6,826 nucleotides of DNA, taken from NCBI GenBank assembly GCA_012842645.1, contig DUSJ01000257.1, forward strand, positions 1 through 6,826, given 5' to 3'. The notes under the pieces are model-generated. The model had not been told where the DNA came from and did not search any database. It saw only the letters and a list, made by a program, of their open reading frames with translations. Shown in pieces: positions 1 to 6,795 of this stretch. The stretch is from Clostridiaceae bacterium. GTDB taxonomy: Bacteria > Bacillota > Clostridia > DSM-8532. The translations under genes were made by a program, and so were the position numbers. Position 1 is the stretch's first letter, and each line of letters opens with the position of its first letter.

Positions 1-962
<962 letters not shown>

Positions 963-995
963 GGCGTTGAAATCAATTTTTATACGAGATTATAA

Positions 996-1034
996 GGCGG
1001 TTGGGATTTTACTATTTCAACCGCTGTTTAATTT
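996..1034 (+). terminator. Probable Rho-independent terminator of lysS
   Basis: A 12-bp stem pairs 996-1007 with 1014-1025, counting two internal G-U pairs and one closing G-U pair, around a 6-base loop (TTTACT). It is followed by the U-rich but interrupted run TGTTTAATTT. It begins 33 bases after the lysS stop. The stem is good, but the U-tract is broken by G and A, so efficiency is uncertain. Confidence 0.6.
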
Positions 1035-1101
1035 GGAAACCATGCTACCCTGGTAATGTTCCCTGTTTTCCTCTTGAAAATCTTCCGCTCTTGCGGTCTA
1101 A

Positions 1102-1134
1102 TATAATTAAAAAAGACAGGAACTTACTTATACT
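1102..1134 (+). promoter_or_regulatory. Candidate promoter region for the J-like membrane protein gene
   Basis: The 197 bases between lysS and the next start contain two sigma-A type -10 hexamers. One is a perfect TATAAT at 1102-1107, but it has no good -35 at 16-18 bases (TTGAAA at 1074-1079 is 22 bases away). The other is TATACT at 1129-1134, with a weak TTAAAA at 1107-1112 placed 16 bases upstream. Either could serve; neither is a strong consensus pair. A tiny 4-bp hairpin (1085-1096) lies just upstream. Confidence 0.35.
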
Positions 1135-1159
1135 AACAGCCTAAGAAAAGAATCGACGG

Positions 1160-2047
1160 ATGATTGCCATGGACAGAAAAAAAGCGCTTGAAATACTTGA
1201 ACTGCCTGAGGACGCCACCATCGAGGATGTTGAAAAAAGAATACAGGTGCTTTTCAGGAAATTCAGGAATATCGAAAAGGATGAAAGAGGGTTCACCTTC
1301 AGGGATATCGATGATGCCTACAGGATGCTTAAGGGAATAGCTTTTTCGGATCCTGAAGAAGAAGCCAGGAAGCGTTATCGCAGGGAGCATCCGAACCCTT
1401 TGTTCAAGCTGCTTAGAATAGACGAAGAAAAAGCCCGGAACTTTATCTATTACTATAAGTGGTATGCGCTCGCCATCATTGCCGTAATCGCTATTGCCGT
1501 CTGCTTTATACTGTCGGTGGTGAACCGGGATGATCCGGACCTAAAGGTGCTGATAGCCGGCAGGATATATGTTGAAAACACCGAGCTGCTTGCCCAAAAA
1601 GCGGAAGAAGAAATAGAGACCGTCAAGGAAGCCCATGTACAGAACATATACCTGACCGGAGAGATCAATACCGAGGCTGATATCGCTTACCAGACGAAAT
1701 TCACCGTTGAGCTTGCAGCCGGGAATAACGATATTTTTATTATAGATGAAGAGAAATATTTCATGCTGGCCAGGCAGGGAGCTTTCATACCTGTAAGGGA
1801 GTTCATCGGGGATCCGGATGCCTTCGGAATCGATGAAAAGCTCAACGAAGACCTTATCGTGGCCATGGACCCCGAGGACGGGATTACATACGAGCCAGAG
1901 CTATACGGGATAGATGTCACCGACAACAAGTACCTGCAGGACGCGGGAGCGGTAGCCGAACGGATGATAATGGCTTTTGGCGCAACGGGAGAGAACCGGG
2001 AGAACGCAGCCGCTTTTGCCGAAATGATGCTCAAGGTGAGGCCGTGA
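1160..2047 (+). CDS. Single-pass membrane protein with degenerate J-like domain and solute-binding-protein-like outside domain
   Basis: Predicted protein of 295 residues. Residues about 5-62 resemble a DnaJ J-domain (KALEILELPEDATIEDVEKR, then DDAYRMLKG), but the HPD tripeptide that activates DnaK is absent, so classical co-chaperone activity is unlikely. A basic stretch (KRYRREH, about 71-77) and YYYKWY precede one hydrophobic segment at about 101-121, which implies an inside N-terminus and outside C-terminus. The outside part, about 127-295, contains a pattern typical of extracellular solute-binding proteins around 170-215 (YQTKF, ELAAGNNDIFIID, then LARQGAFIPVREF). It is far shorter than a full two-lobe binding protein. 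The start is uncertain: ATG 1160 has only a weak A-rich upstream site, and ATG 1169 would drop three residues. The gene lies between lysS and the sigma-factor module, 107 bases before rsbV. Function is unknown; a sensor or scaffold is only a guess. Confidence 0.85.
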   Translation: MIAMDRKKALEILELPEDATIEDVEKRIQVLFRKFRNIEKDERGFTFRDIDDAYRMLKGIAFSDPEEEARKRYRREHPNPLFKLLRIDEEKARNFIYYYKWYALAIIAVIAIAVCFILSVVNRDDPDLKVLIAGRIYVENTELLAQKAEEEIETVKEAHVQNIYLTGEINTEADIAYQTKFTVELAAGNNDIFIIDEEKYFMLARQGAFIPVREFIGDPDAFGIDEKLNEDLIVAMDPEDGITYEPELYGIDVTDNKYLQDAGAVAERMIMAFGATGENRENAAAFAEMMLKVRP

Positions 2048-2071
2048 AGACGGTACATGGACCGGATTTGC

Positions 2072-2100
2072 TGGACTGTATCCGGATAAAGTAATAGAAT
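2072..2100 (+). promoter_or_regulatory. Candidate promoter of the sigma-factor module
   Basis: TGGACT (2072-2077) and TAGAAT (2095-2100) form a sigma-A-like pair with a 17-base spacer, matching consensus at 4/6 and 5/6. They lie about 55 bases before the antagonist start. An inverted repeat CCGGAT/ATCCGG (2062-2067 and 2080-2085) overlaps the -35 element and could be a protein-binding site or chance. No good sigma-B type pair (GTTT / GGGTAT) was seen here. Confidence 0.4.
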
Positions 2101-2142
2101 ATATGTTGAAATATAAAGCATTTATGGCCTGTGAGGCCGGAT

Positions 2143-2147
2143 GGAGG
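2143..2147 (+). promoter_or_regulatory. Ribosome binding site deciding the rsbV start
   Basis: GGAGG lies 7 bases before ATG 2155. The upstream in-frame GTG at 2131 has no such site and would add eight residues that antagonists of this family do not need. The start is therefore placed at 2155. Confidence 0.85.
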
Positions 2148-2154
2148 TTATAGG

Positions 2155-2469
2155 ATGTTTGAGTTGAGTACGGGGATCAATGATGACAGCAAATATGTCA
2201 TTGCAGTGAAAGGTGAGGTTGACATTTATTCAGCGCCCAGCTTTAAGGAAAGCCTGTACCAGTCAATCTGCGACGTTAACCAGGACATCGTCCTTGACTG
2301 CAGCGGTCTGACATACATTGACAGCATGGGGCTTGGCATCCTTGTAGGCGTGCTTAAGCGCGTCAGGGAAAAAGGCTGCAACATGATCATCAGAAATCCG
2401 AGGAATACCGTGCGCAAACTGTTCAAAATAACCGGGCTCGATAAGGCATTTGTAATCGAGGAGGTCTGA
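2155..2469 (+). CDS. rsbV: Anti-sigma factor antagonist, STAS domain (RsbV/SpoIIAA-like)
   Basis: A 104-residue cytoplasmic protein consisting of one STAS domain, the usual length for the family. In known systems the unphosphorylated antagonist binds the anti-sigma factor and frees the sigma factor; phosphorylation on a conserved serine inactivates it. Visible hallmarks are KGEVDIYSAP (19-28), the strand and loop IVLDCSGLTYIDSMGLG (45-61) with the phosphorylatable Ser57 in DSMG, and the C-terminal helix region around NTVRKLFKITGLDKAF. The serine and flanking residues are intact, so the protein should be switchable. It is the first gene of a tight unit: the next gene starts 2 bases after its stop, and that gene's ribosome binding site lies inside its last codons, suggesting translational coupling. 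It could equally be called SpoIIAA-like; rsbV is preferred because the sigma factor and its neighbour look closer to the SigB type. Confidence 0.93.
   Translation: MFELSTGINDDSKYVIAVKGEVDIYSAPSFKESLYQSICDVNQDIVLDCSGLTYIDSMGLGILVGVLKRVREKGCNMIIRNPRNTVRKLFKITGLDKAFVIEEV
2458..2464 (+). promoter_or_regulatory. Ribosome binding site of the degenerate RsbW-like gene
   Basis: GAGGAGG lies 7 bases before ATG 2472 and is embedded in the final codons of the antagonist gene. It is the strongest site in the window, so the degenerate gene is probably well translated, which argues against it being a decaying remnant. Confidence 0.85.
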
Positions 2470-2471
2470 TC

Positions 2472-2855
2472 ATGAAATCGGCAGATACAGTGTCTTTATG
2501 TATCCCTTTAAAGGCCGAGTATGTCAGCGTTGTCAGGCTTACGGCTTCAGGGGTTGCCAGCAGGGCGGGCTTTGACATTGACAGCATAGAGGACATTAAA
2601 GTGGCTCTCTCTGAAGTTTTGGGGAAAATAATAGAAAATCAGCCCTCCATCGACAGGATCAATATTGATTTTGTGTTACAGGGTGACGGTATCAGTGTAA
2701 ACATCGATATACCGGAAAGCATTCCTGACCTTTTTAATAACGAGGAAGACAAGTTTGCCCTGGCGATTATAAAATCGCTGATGGACGACATGGAAATGAT
2801 CAGGCAGGATCATATTGTCATCACTATGGTTAAAAAACTGGGAAAGGCAGTCTGA
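2472..2855 (+). CDS. RsbW-like protein with a degenerate ATP-binding (HATPase) domain
   Basis: A 127-residue protein in the place where the anti-sigma kinase normally stands (antagonist, anti-sigma, sigma). The first 48 residues closely follow RsbW: IPLKAEYVSVVRLTASGVASRAGF, then SIEDIKVALSE. The ATP-binding motifs are gone. In the N-box Glu48 remains, but the Mg-binding Asn is Lys52 and the usual His is Asn56. The DxGxG motif is replaced around 79-86 (DIPESIPD), and no GxG glycines precede the last helix (FALAIIKSLMDDMEM, 95-109), which still resembles the RsbW region ending LMDEV. The frame is intact, with a strong ribosome binding site and normal codon use, so it is probably functional rather than a pseudogene. 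Inference: it may bind the sigma factor or antagonist without kinase activity. Family membership is fairly sure; loss of ATP binding is read from motifs and not tested. Confidence 0.88.
   Translation: MKSADTVSLCIPLKAEYVSVVRLTASGVASRAGFDIDSIEDIKVALSEVLGKIIENQPSIDRINIDFVLQGDGISVNIDIPESIPDLFNNEEDKFALAIIKSLMDDMEMIRQDHIVITMVKKLGKAV
2841..2847 (+). promoter_or_regulatory. Ribosome binding site deciding the sigma factor start
   Basis: GGAAAGG lies 9 bases before ATG 2857, inside the end of the preceding gene. The in-frame ATG at 2815 would create a 41-base overlap with no such site, so 2857 is chosen. Confidence 0.75.
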
Positions 2856-2856
2856 A

Positions 2857-3615
2857 ATGGGCAAAAAGCCGGATGTTGAGAATGTAATCGATCAGTCTGA
2901 GAAAGAATTATTCGAACTATACAGCAGGACCAGGGACATAAGCGTGCGAAACCAGATTGTCTCGAAATACCTGTACCTGGCCGACATCATATCCAAGAAG
3001 TTTGTTAACCGCGGAGTAGAGTGCGACGACATATACCAGGTGGCATGTGTCGCCCTGATTAACGCTGTCGAGAGATTCAACGTCAATGAAGAGGTTAAGT
3101 TCGTCAGTTTTGCCACGCCTACAATAATCGGGGAAATCAAGAGGTATTTCAGGGACAAGGCTTCTGTCATACGTATTCCGAGGAGGATATACGAGGTTTA
3201 CCAGAAAGTCAACCAGGCAAGGGAATACCTGATGCAGAACCTGAAAAGAGCGCCCAGGATAGATGAAATAGCCGACTACCTGAATATGAAGGAAGAAACT
3301 ATCCTTGAAATCATTGAATCCTGGAACGTTTACAATATCCAGTCTTTCGACCAGACGGTCTATGACGAGGACAACCTTGAACTGCACGAAACGGTCGGCG
3401 AGGAAGACGATACCTTCGAGAAAATCAACAACCGTGATTTTCTTGAAAAAGCTATGGATAACTTCGATTCGACCGAAAAACTTTTCATAAAGCTTCGCTT
3501 TTTTGAGAACAAGACTCAGAAGGAAATAGCCAACTACTTTCATGTCTCGCAGATGTACATATCACGACTTGAAAAAAGAACTCTTGAAAAATTTAGAATG
3601 ATACTGAAGAAATAA
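2857..3615 (+). CDS. sigB: RNA polymerase sigma factor, SigB/SigF/SigG family
   Basis: A 252-residue alternative sigma-70 family factor, close to the length of B. subtilis SigB and SigF. Region 2 spans about 31-105 and includes DDIYQVACVALINAVERF and FVSFATPTIIGEIKRYFRDK, the core-binding and -10 recognition parts. Region 3 follows at about 108-155 (IRIPRRIYEVYQKV, then PRIDEIADYLNM). Region 4 spans about 203-250, with a helix-turn-helix TQKEIANYFHVSQMYISRLEKR (220-241) very like that of SigB. There is no sigma 1.1 region. The gene starts 1 base after the stop of the RsbW-like gene, so translation is likely coupled. In this family the sigma factor is held inactive by an RsbW/SpoIIAB partner and released by the STAS antagonist encoded at the head of the unit. 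Whether it governs stress, sporulation or another response cannot be told. The symbol reflects family likeness, not proven orthology. Confidence 0.92.
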   Translation: MGKKPDVENVIDQSEKELFELYSRTRDISVRNQIVSKYLYLADIISKKFVNRGVECDDIYQVACVALINAVERFNVNEEVKFVSFATPTIIGEIKRYFRDKASVIRIPRRIYEVYQKVNQAREYLMQNLKRAPRIDEIADYLNMKEETILEIIESWNVYNIQSFDQTVYDEDNLELHETVGEEDDTFEKINNRDFLEKAMDNFDSTEKLFIKLRFFENKTQKEIANYFHVSQMYISRLEKRTLEKFRMILKK

Positions 3616-3637
3616 AACTGGGTATATACTCTATTAG

Positions 3638-3673
3638 AAAGCTTAACCGTGACACGAACTCACGAATGCTTTT
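3638..3673 (+). promoter_or_regulatory. Imperfect hairpin between the sigma and kinase genes
   Basis: Two stacked stems can form: AAAGC (3638-3642) with GCTTT (3668-3672), and CGTGA (3648-3652) with TCACG (3660-3664) around a 7-base loop, joined by an asymmetric internal loop. The right arm ends in four T's. It sits 9 bases before the ribosome binding site of the next gene. It could be a weak attenuator that lowers kinase expression relative to sigma, an RNA processing site, or chance. Confidence 0.35.
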
Positions 3674-3681
3674 ACCCTAAT

Positions 3682-3686
3682 GGAGG
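3682..3686 (+). promoter_or_regulatory. Ribosome binding site of the intact RsbW-like kinase gene
   Basis: GGAGG lies 6 bases before ATG 3693. The second in-frame ATG at 3699 would be 12 bases away, so 3693 is preferred. Confidence 0.8.
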
Positions 3687-3692
3687 TCCGCA

Positions 3693-4142
3693 ATGATTAT
3701 GGAAATCGACTACAGCCAGACTGAAAAGCTCTACGGCGAAGATATAAATACCAGCGCTTATGAAGTATGCATGGAAGTTAAGAATATAGTAAACATGCTG
3801 AAGGAAAAGTATTCGCTTGATCACGAGCAATGTTTCGATATCAAGGTCATTCTGTGCGAATTGCTTCAGAATGCCATAAAACATGGCAATGATTTTGATT
3901 TAAATAAAAAAATACATCTTGATTTATGGATCAACAACGCCACCAGGGTACTGGGCATCACTGTCAGGGACCAGGGAAACGGATTTACTCCGCCCACAAG
4001 ACAGGAGCTCTATTACCATCTTGACGGTGATCCGGTCAACATGGACGAGTCGGGAAGAGGTTTGTGCATAGTCAACGAGCTGTGTGACAAAATCGAGTTC
4101 AATGCTGCGGGAAACTGCGTGACAGTATTGAAAAAAATCTGA
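3693..4142 (+). CDS. RsbW/SpoIIAB-like anti-sigma factor, HATPase serine kinase with intact ATP site
   Basis: A 149-residue cytoplasmic protein of the GHKL-type HATPase fold used by anti-sigma kinases. The motifs are complete: N-box CELLQNAIKHG with Glu56, Asn60 and His64; DxGxG at Asp93-Gly95-Gly97 (VRDQGNGF); and a glycine pair at 121-123 (ESGRGLCIVNELCDKIEF). Members phosphorylate the STAS antagonist and bind the sigma factor. It is less RsbW-like at the N-terminus than the degenerate protein encoded earlier and lacks that protein's SGVASR signature. It differs from RsbT-type activators, which carry a SGGLGAGL-type motif. It follows the sigma gene after 77 bases and precedes a strong terminator, so it is probably the last gene of the unit. 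Inference: it supplies the kinase activity the module otherwise lacks. It could instead serve a different antagonist elsewhere in the genome. Confidence 0.9.
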   Translation: MIMEIDYSQTEKLYGEDINTSAYEVCMEVKNIVNMLKEKYSLDHEQCFDIKVILCELLQNAIKHGNDFDLNKKIHLDLWINNATRVLGITVRDQGNGFTPPTRQELYYHLDGDPVNMDESGRGLCIVNELCDKIEFNAAGNCVTVLKKI

Positions 4143-4167
4143 TGAACCCCTGATATTTGTTGTATTT

Positions 4168-4187
4168 CCCGGCGTTGCCGGGTTTTT
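4168..4187 (+). terminator. Rho-independent terminator of the sigma-factor module
   Basis: A perfect GC-only stem CCCGGC (4168-4173) pairs with GCCGGG (4177-4182) around a 3-base loop and is followed directly by TTTTT. It begins 26 bases after the kinase stop. This is the clearest terminator in the window and separates the module from the ClpE gene. Confidence 0.88.
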
Positions 4188-4291
4188 GCTTAATTATGGG
4201 GAAAAATGATGAAAATATATCCATGAACGGTATATATTATGATAAACGGGATCTTTGCCGGCTGAAGGTAAGGGAAGGACAAACTCTTACA

Positions 4292-4320
4292 TTGTTCAAC
4301 ACCCCGGCTTGTGCTATACT
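4292..4320 (+). promoter_or_regulatory. Sigma-A promoter with extended -10 for clpE
   Basis: TTGTTC (4292-4297) and TATACT (4315-4320) are separated by 17 bases, and TG at 4312-4313 gives an extended -10. Transcription would start near 4327, leaving a leader of about 80 bases before ATG 4407. The heat-shock operators usual for clp genes (the CtsR GGTCAAA direct repeat, or the HrcA CIRCE inverted repeat) were not seen in 4188-4406, and no other gene was found in that 264-base gap. Confidence 0.7.
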
Positions 4321-4391
4321 ATAACTGAAAGGATTATCAGTAAATGGTTATGCGGCATCAAAGGGCGGCAGGATCTTGAATCCGGATGGAC

Positions 4392-4397
4392 AGGAGA
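4392..4397 (+). promoter_or_regulatory. Ribosome binding site of clpE
   Basis: AGGAGA lies 9 bases before ATG 4407. A second ATG follows at once at 4410 (12 bases away), so the protein may start one residue later; both keep the zinc finger. Confidence 0.65.
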
Positions 4398-4406
4398 TGA
4401 TGAGAT

Positions 4407-6749
4407 ATGATGAAATGCTCAATATGTAAAGAAAATGTAGCGGTTGTTTTCATAACCCGTGTCATAGATGGAAAAGCTGAACCGATGGGGCTTTGCATGT
4501 CATGCGCACAGAAGCAGGGTCTGGCTCCTCTGCAGCAGATGATTATGCAGACGGGAATGACCCAGGAGGACCTCGAGAACCTGAGCAACCAGATGTCCGA
4601 GATGTTTGGAAACATTAACATGGACGAATTCATTCAGTCCCTGCCAAATGAAAATGATAAGAACAGCATACCGGACGGCAATTCAATGCTCCGGTTCCTG
4701 AACAATACTTTTTCCAGGTTCGGACCCCAGGGGGACAATCACAAACATAATGACGACAGGACGACAGGAAAACAGGTCAGGAATACGGAACAGAAGTTCA
4801 GCAAACCCGGGAGGAAGAATCTCAATACTTTCGGGACAAATCTCAACGAGAAGGCTATGGCCGGGGAGATAGACCGCATTATAGGAAGGGACAGGGAGAT
4901 CGAACGCGTAGTCCAGATACTTAACCGCAGGACGAAAAACAACCCGATACTGTTAGGCGAGCCCGGGGTCGGGAAAACTGCAATAGCCGAAGGGTTGGCC
5001 ATGAGGATCGTAAACCATGAGGTTCCGGCAAAACTTTTGGATAAGGAGATATATCTCCTTGACCTTGCGGCTATAGTCGCGGGGACCCAGTTCAGGGGCC
5101 AGTTCGAAGCAAGGATGAAGGCCATTATAGAAGAGGCGAAAGCCCAGAAAAACGTTATCCTCGTTATCGACGAGGTCCATAACATAGTAGGCGCCGGTGA
5201 AGCCGAGGGCGGGGCCATGAATGCCGCCAATATCCTGAAGCCCGCGCTTGCCCGCGGCGATGTCCAGATCATAGGCGCCACGACCCTGGAGGATTACAGG
5301 AAGTATATCGAAAAGGATTCGGCCCTCGAAAGAAGGTTCCAGCCGGTAACGGTAAATGAGCCTACCATCGAGGAAAGCATAGAAATCCTCAAGGGAATTA
5401 AGGAATACTACGAAAACTTCCACCAGGTACGCTATTCCGACGAGGTCATAGAAGCCAGCGTTGTCCTTTCGGCAAGATATATCCATGACAGGTTCCTGCC
5501 CGACAAGGCCATCGATGTTATCGACGAGGCCGGTTCGAGGGTGAACCTTAAGAATACCGGGTCCCTTGAACTTGAGAAATGCAGGGCTCAGCTGAAAAAG
5601 ATACAGGAACTCAAGGAGCAGGCGGCCAACATAGACGATTACCAGAAAGCAGCCACCTACAAGGTTGAGGAGTGCCAGCTTCTTGAGAAGATAAAAGTCC
5701 TTGAGCAGGAAGTCGGCACCCTCGACGTGACAGTGGATGACATAGCATACGTGATCGAAAGATGGACAGGAATTCCCGTTCAGCGCGTTTCGGAGACCGA
5801 GGCCACGAAGCTTCTCAAACTTGAGGAACGTCTCCATAAGAGAGTGGTGGGCCAGGAGAGAGGAGTTTCTGGCCTTGCGAGAGCCATCAGGAGGACCCGT
5901 TCCGACCTTACAAGGAAGAGAAGGCCTGCAAGCTTTATATTCGCAGGACCTACCGGCGTGGGCAAGACCGAGCTTGCCAAAGCCCTTGCCGAAGAGCTTT
6001 TCGGCAATGAAGACGCGCTGATAAGGCTCGACATGTCCGAATACATGGAGAAACACACTGTTTCGAAGCTGATCGGAGCGCCTCCGGGATATATCGGGTT
6101 CGACCAGGGCGGCCAGCTCACCGAGAAGGTAAGAAGAAAGCCCTATTCGGTCATCCTGCTTGACGAGATCGAAAAAGCCCATCCCGACGTGTTCAACATA
6201 CTGCTCCAGATAATGGAGGATGGGCGCCTGACTGACAACAACGGCAGGACCGTGAATTTTGAAAACACCATACTCATAATGACTTCCAATGCCGGAACCA
6301 GCCTGAGGGCCAATGGCATCGGCTTTAACAGGGACAGTTATGATGCCCTTGAGAAGAAGGTCAACAACGCCATCAGGGAATTATTCAGGCCGGAGTTCCT
6401 GAACAGGGTCGACGAGATAATCGTATTCGAAGAGCTTACCAGGGAACAGATAGGCAAGATCCTTGGCATCATGCTCGAAAAGGTAATAAAAGACGTGAAG
6501 GAGAAAGGCATAACAGTTACCTTCGACGACAAGGCAAAAGAATTCCTTATCGAGAAAGGCTTCGATTCGAAGTACGGCGCAAGGCCGCTCAGGAAGACTA
6601 TACAGAGGCACGTGGAGGATGAACTGTCCGAGCTGTTCCTGTCAGGCAAGATCAGGAAAGGCAGCGCAGTCCATGTTTCCGCCGAGAACGGCAGGATATC
6701 CATGATAGTCGTGGATCTCCCGGTCCTCAACTCCGCCCTGAAGAGATAA
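4407..6749 (+). CDS. clpE: ClpE-type AAA+ ATP-dependent unfoldase with N-terminal zinc finger
   Basis: A 780-residue Hsp100 ATPase that unfolds proteins, usually to feed the ClpP peptidase. It lacks the N-terminal double repeat of ClpC/ClpA. Instead it begins with a four-cysteine zinc finger, C4xxC7 and C30xxC33 with 22 residues between the pairs, which is the ClpE arrangement. A long polar linker (about 34-145) follows. AAA domain 1 has Walker A GEPGVGKT (184-191) and Walker B ILVIDE (251-256). A coiled UVR-like middle region lies at about 387-435. AAA domain 2 has Walker A GPTGVGKT (514-521) and Walker B VILLDE (582-587), then an IGF tripeptide (638-640) where ClpP-binding loops occur, and YGARPLRKTI near the end. 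B. subtilis ClpE is about 700 residues, so the excess lies mainly in the linker. The gene has its own promoter and is probably monocistronic. The alternative name ClpC is less fitting. Confidence 0.93.
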   Translation: MMKCSICKENVAVVFITRVIDGKAEPMGLCMSCAQKQGLAPLQQMIMQTGMTQEDLENLSNQMSEMFGNINMDEFIQSLPNENDKNSIPDGNSMLRFLNNTFSRFGPQGDNHKHNDDRTTGKQVRNTEQKFSKPGRKNLNTFGTNLNEKAMAGEIDRIIGRDREIERVVQILNRRTKNNPILLGEPGVGKTAIAEGLAMRIVNHEVPAKLLDKEIYLLDLAAIVAGTQFRGQFEARMKAIIEEAKAQKNVILVIDEVHNIVGAGEAEGGAMNAANILKPALARGDVQIIGATTLEDYRKYIEKDSALERRFQPVTVNEPTIEESIEILKGIKEYYENFHQVRYSDEVIEASVVLSARYIHDRFLPDKAIDVIDEAGSRVNLKNTGSLELEKCRAQLKKIQELKEQAANIDDYQKAATYKVEECQLLEKIKVLEQEVGTLDVTVDDIAYVIERWTGIPVQRVSETEATKLLKLEERLHKRVVGQERGVSGLARAIRRTRSDLTRKRRPASFIFAGPTGVGKTELAKALAEELFGNEDALIRLDMSEYMEKHTVSKLIGAPPGYIGFDQGGQLTEKVRRKPYSVILLDEIEKAHPDVFNILLQIMEDGRLTDNNGRTVNFENTILIMTSNAGTSLRANGIGFNRDSYDALEKKVNNAIRELFRPEFLNRVDEIIVFEELTREQIGKILGIMLEKVIKDVKEKGITVTFDDKAKEFLIEKGFDSKYGARPLRKTIQRHVEDELSELFLSGKIRKGSAVHVSAENGRISMIVVDLPVLNSALKR

Positions 6750-6795
6750 ATGTGTAATTGCGGACGGAGACATGCAGACACCCCGCTCATAATAT

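Noticed and set aside
1085..1096. CCGC/GCGG mini-hairpin upstream of the J-like gene
   Set aside because: The stem is only 4 bp with a 4-base loop and no U-tract; too short to claim a function.
2131..2154. Upstream GTG start for rsbV at 2131
   Set aside because: It has no ribosome binding site, while GGAGG sits 7 bases before ATG 2155 and would lie inside the coding region; the shorter form fits the family length.
2815..2856. Upstream ATG start for the sigma factor at 2815
   Set aside because: It would overlap the preceding gene by 41 bases with no ribosome binding site; GGAAAGG before ATG 2857 fits better.
4223..4324. Small 33-codon open frame before clpE
   Set aside because: It has no ribosome binding site, and the clpE promoter (-35 and -10) lies inside it, so it is most likely non-coding.
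4953..6182. Long open frame of 409 codons on the minus strand, opposite clpE
   Set aside because: It lies wholly antisense to the strongly conserved AAA+ domains, its translation matches no family I recognise, and such frames arise from the codon bias of the + strand gene.
6760..6786. GCGG...CCGC pairing after clpE as a complete terminator
   Set aside because: Only 4 bp with a 19-base loop and no T-run on the + strand; the half-structure at the window end is a better candidate.
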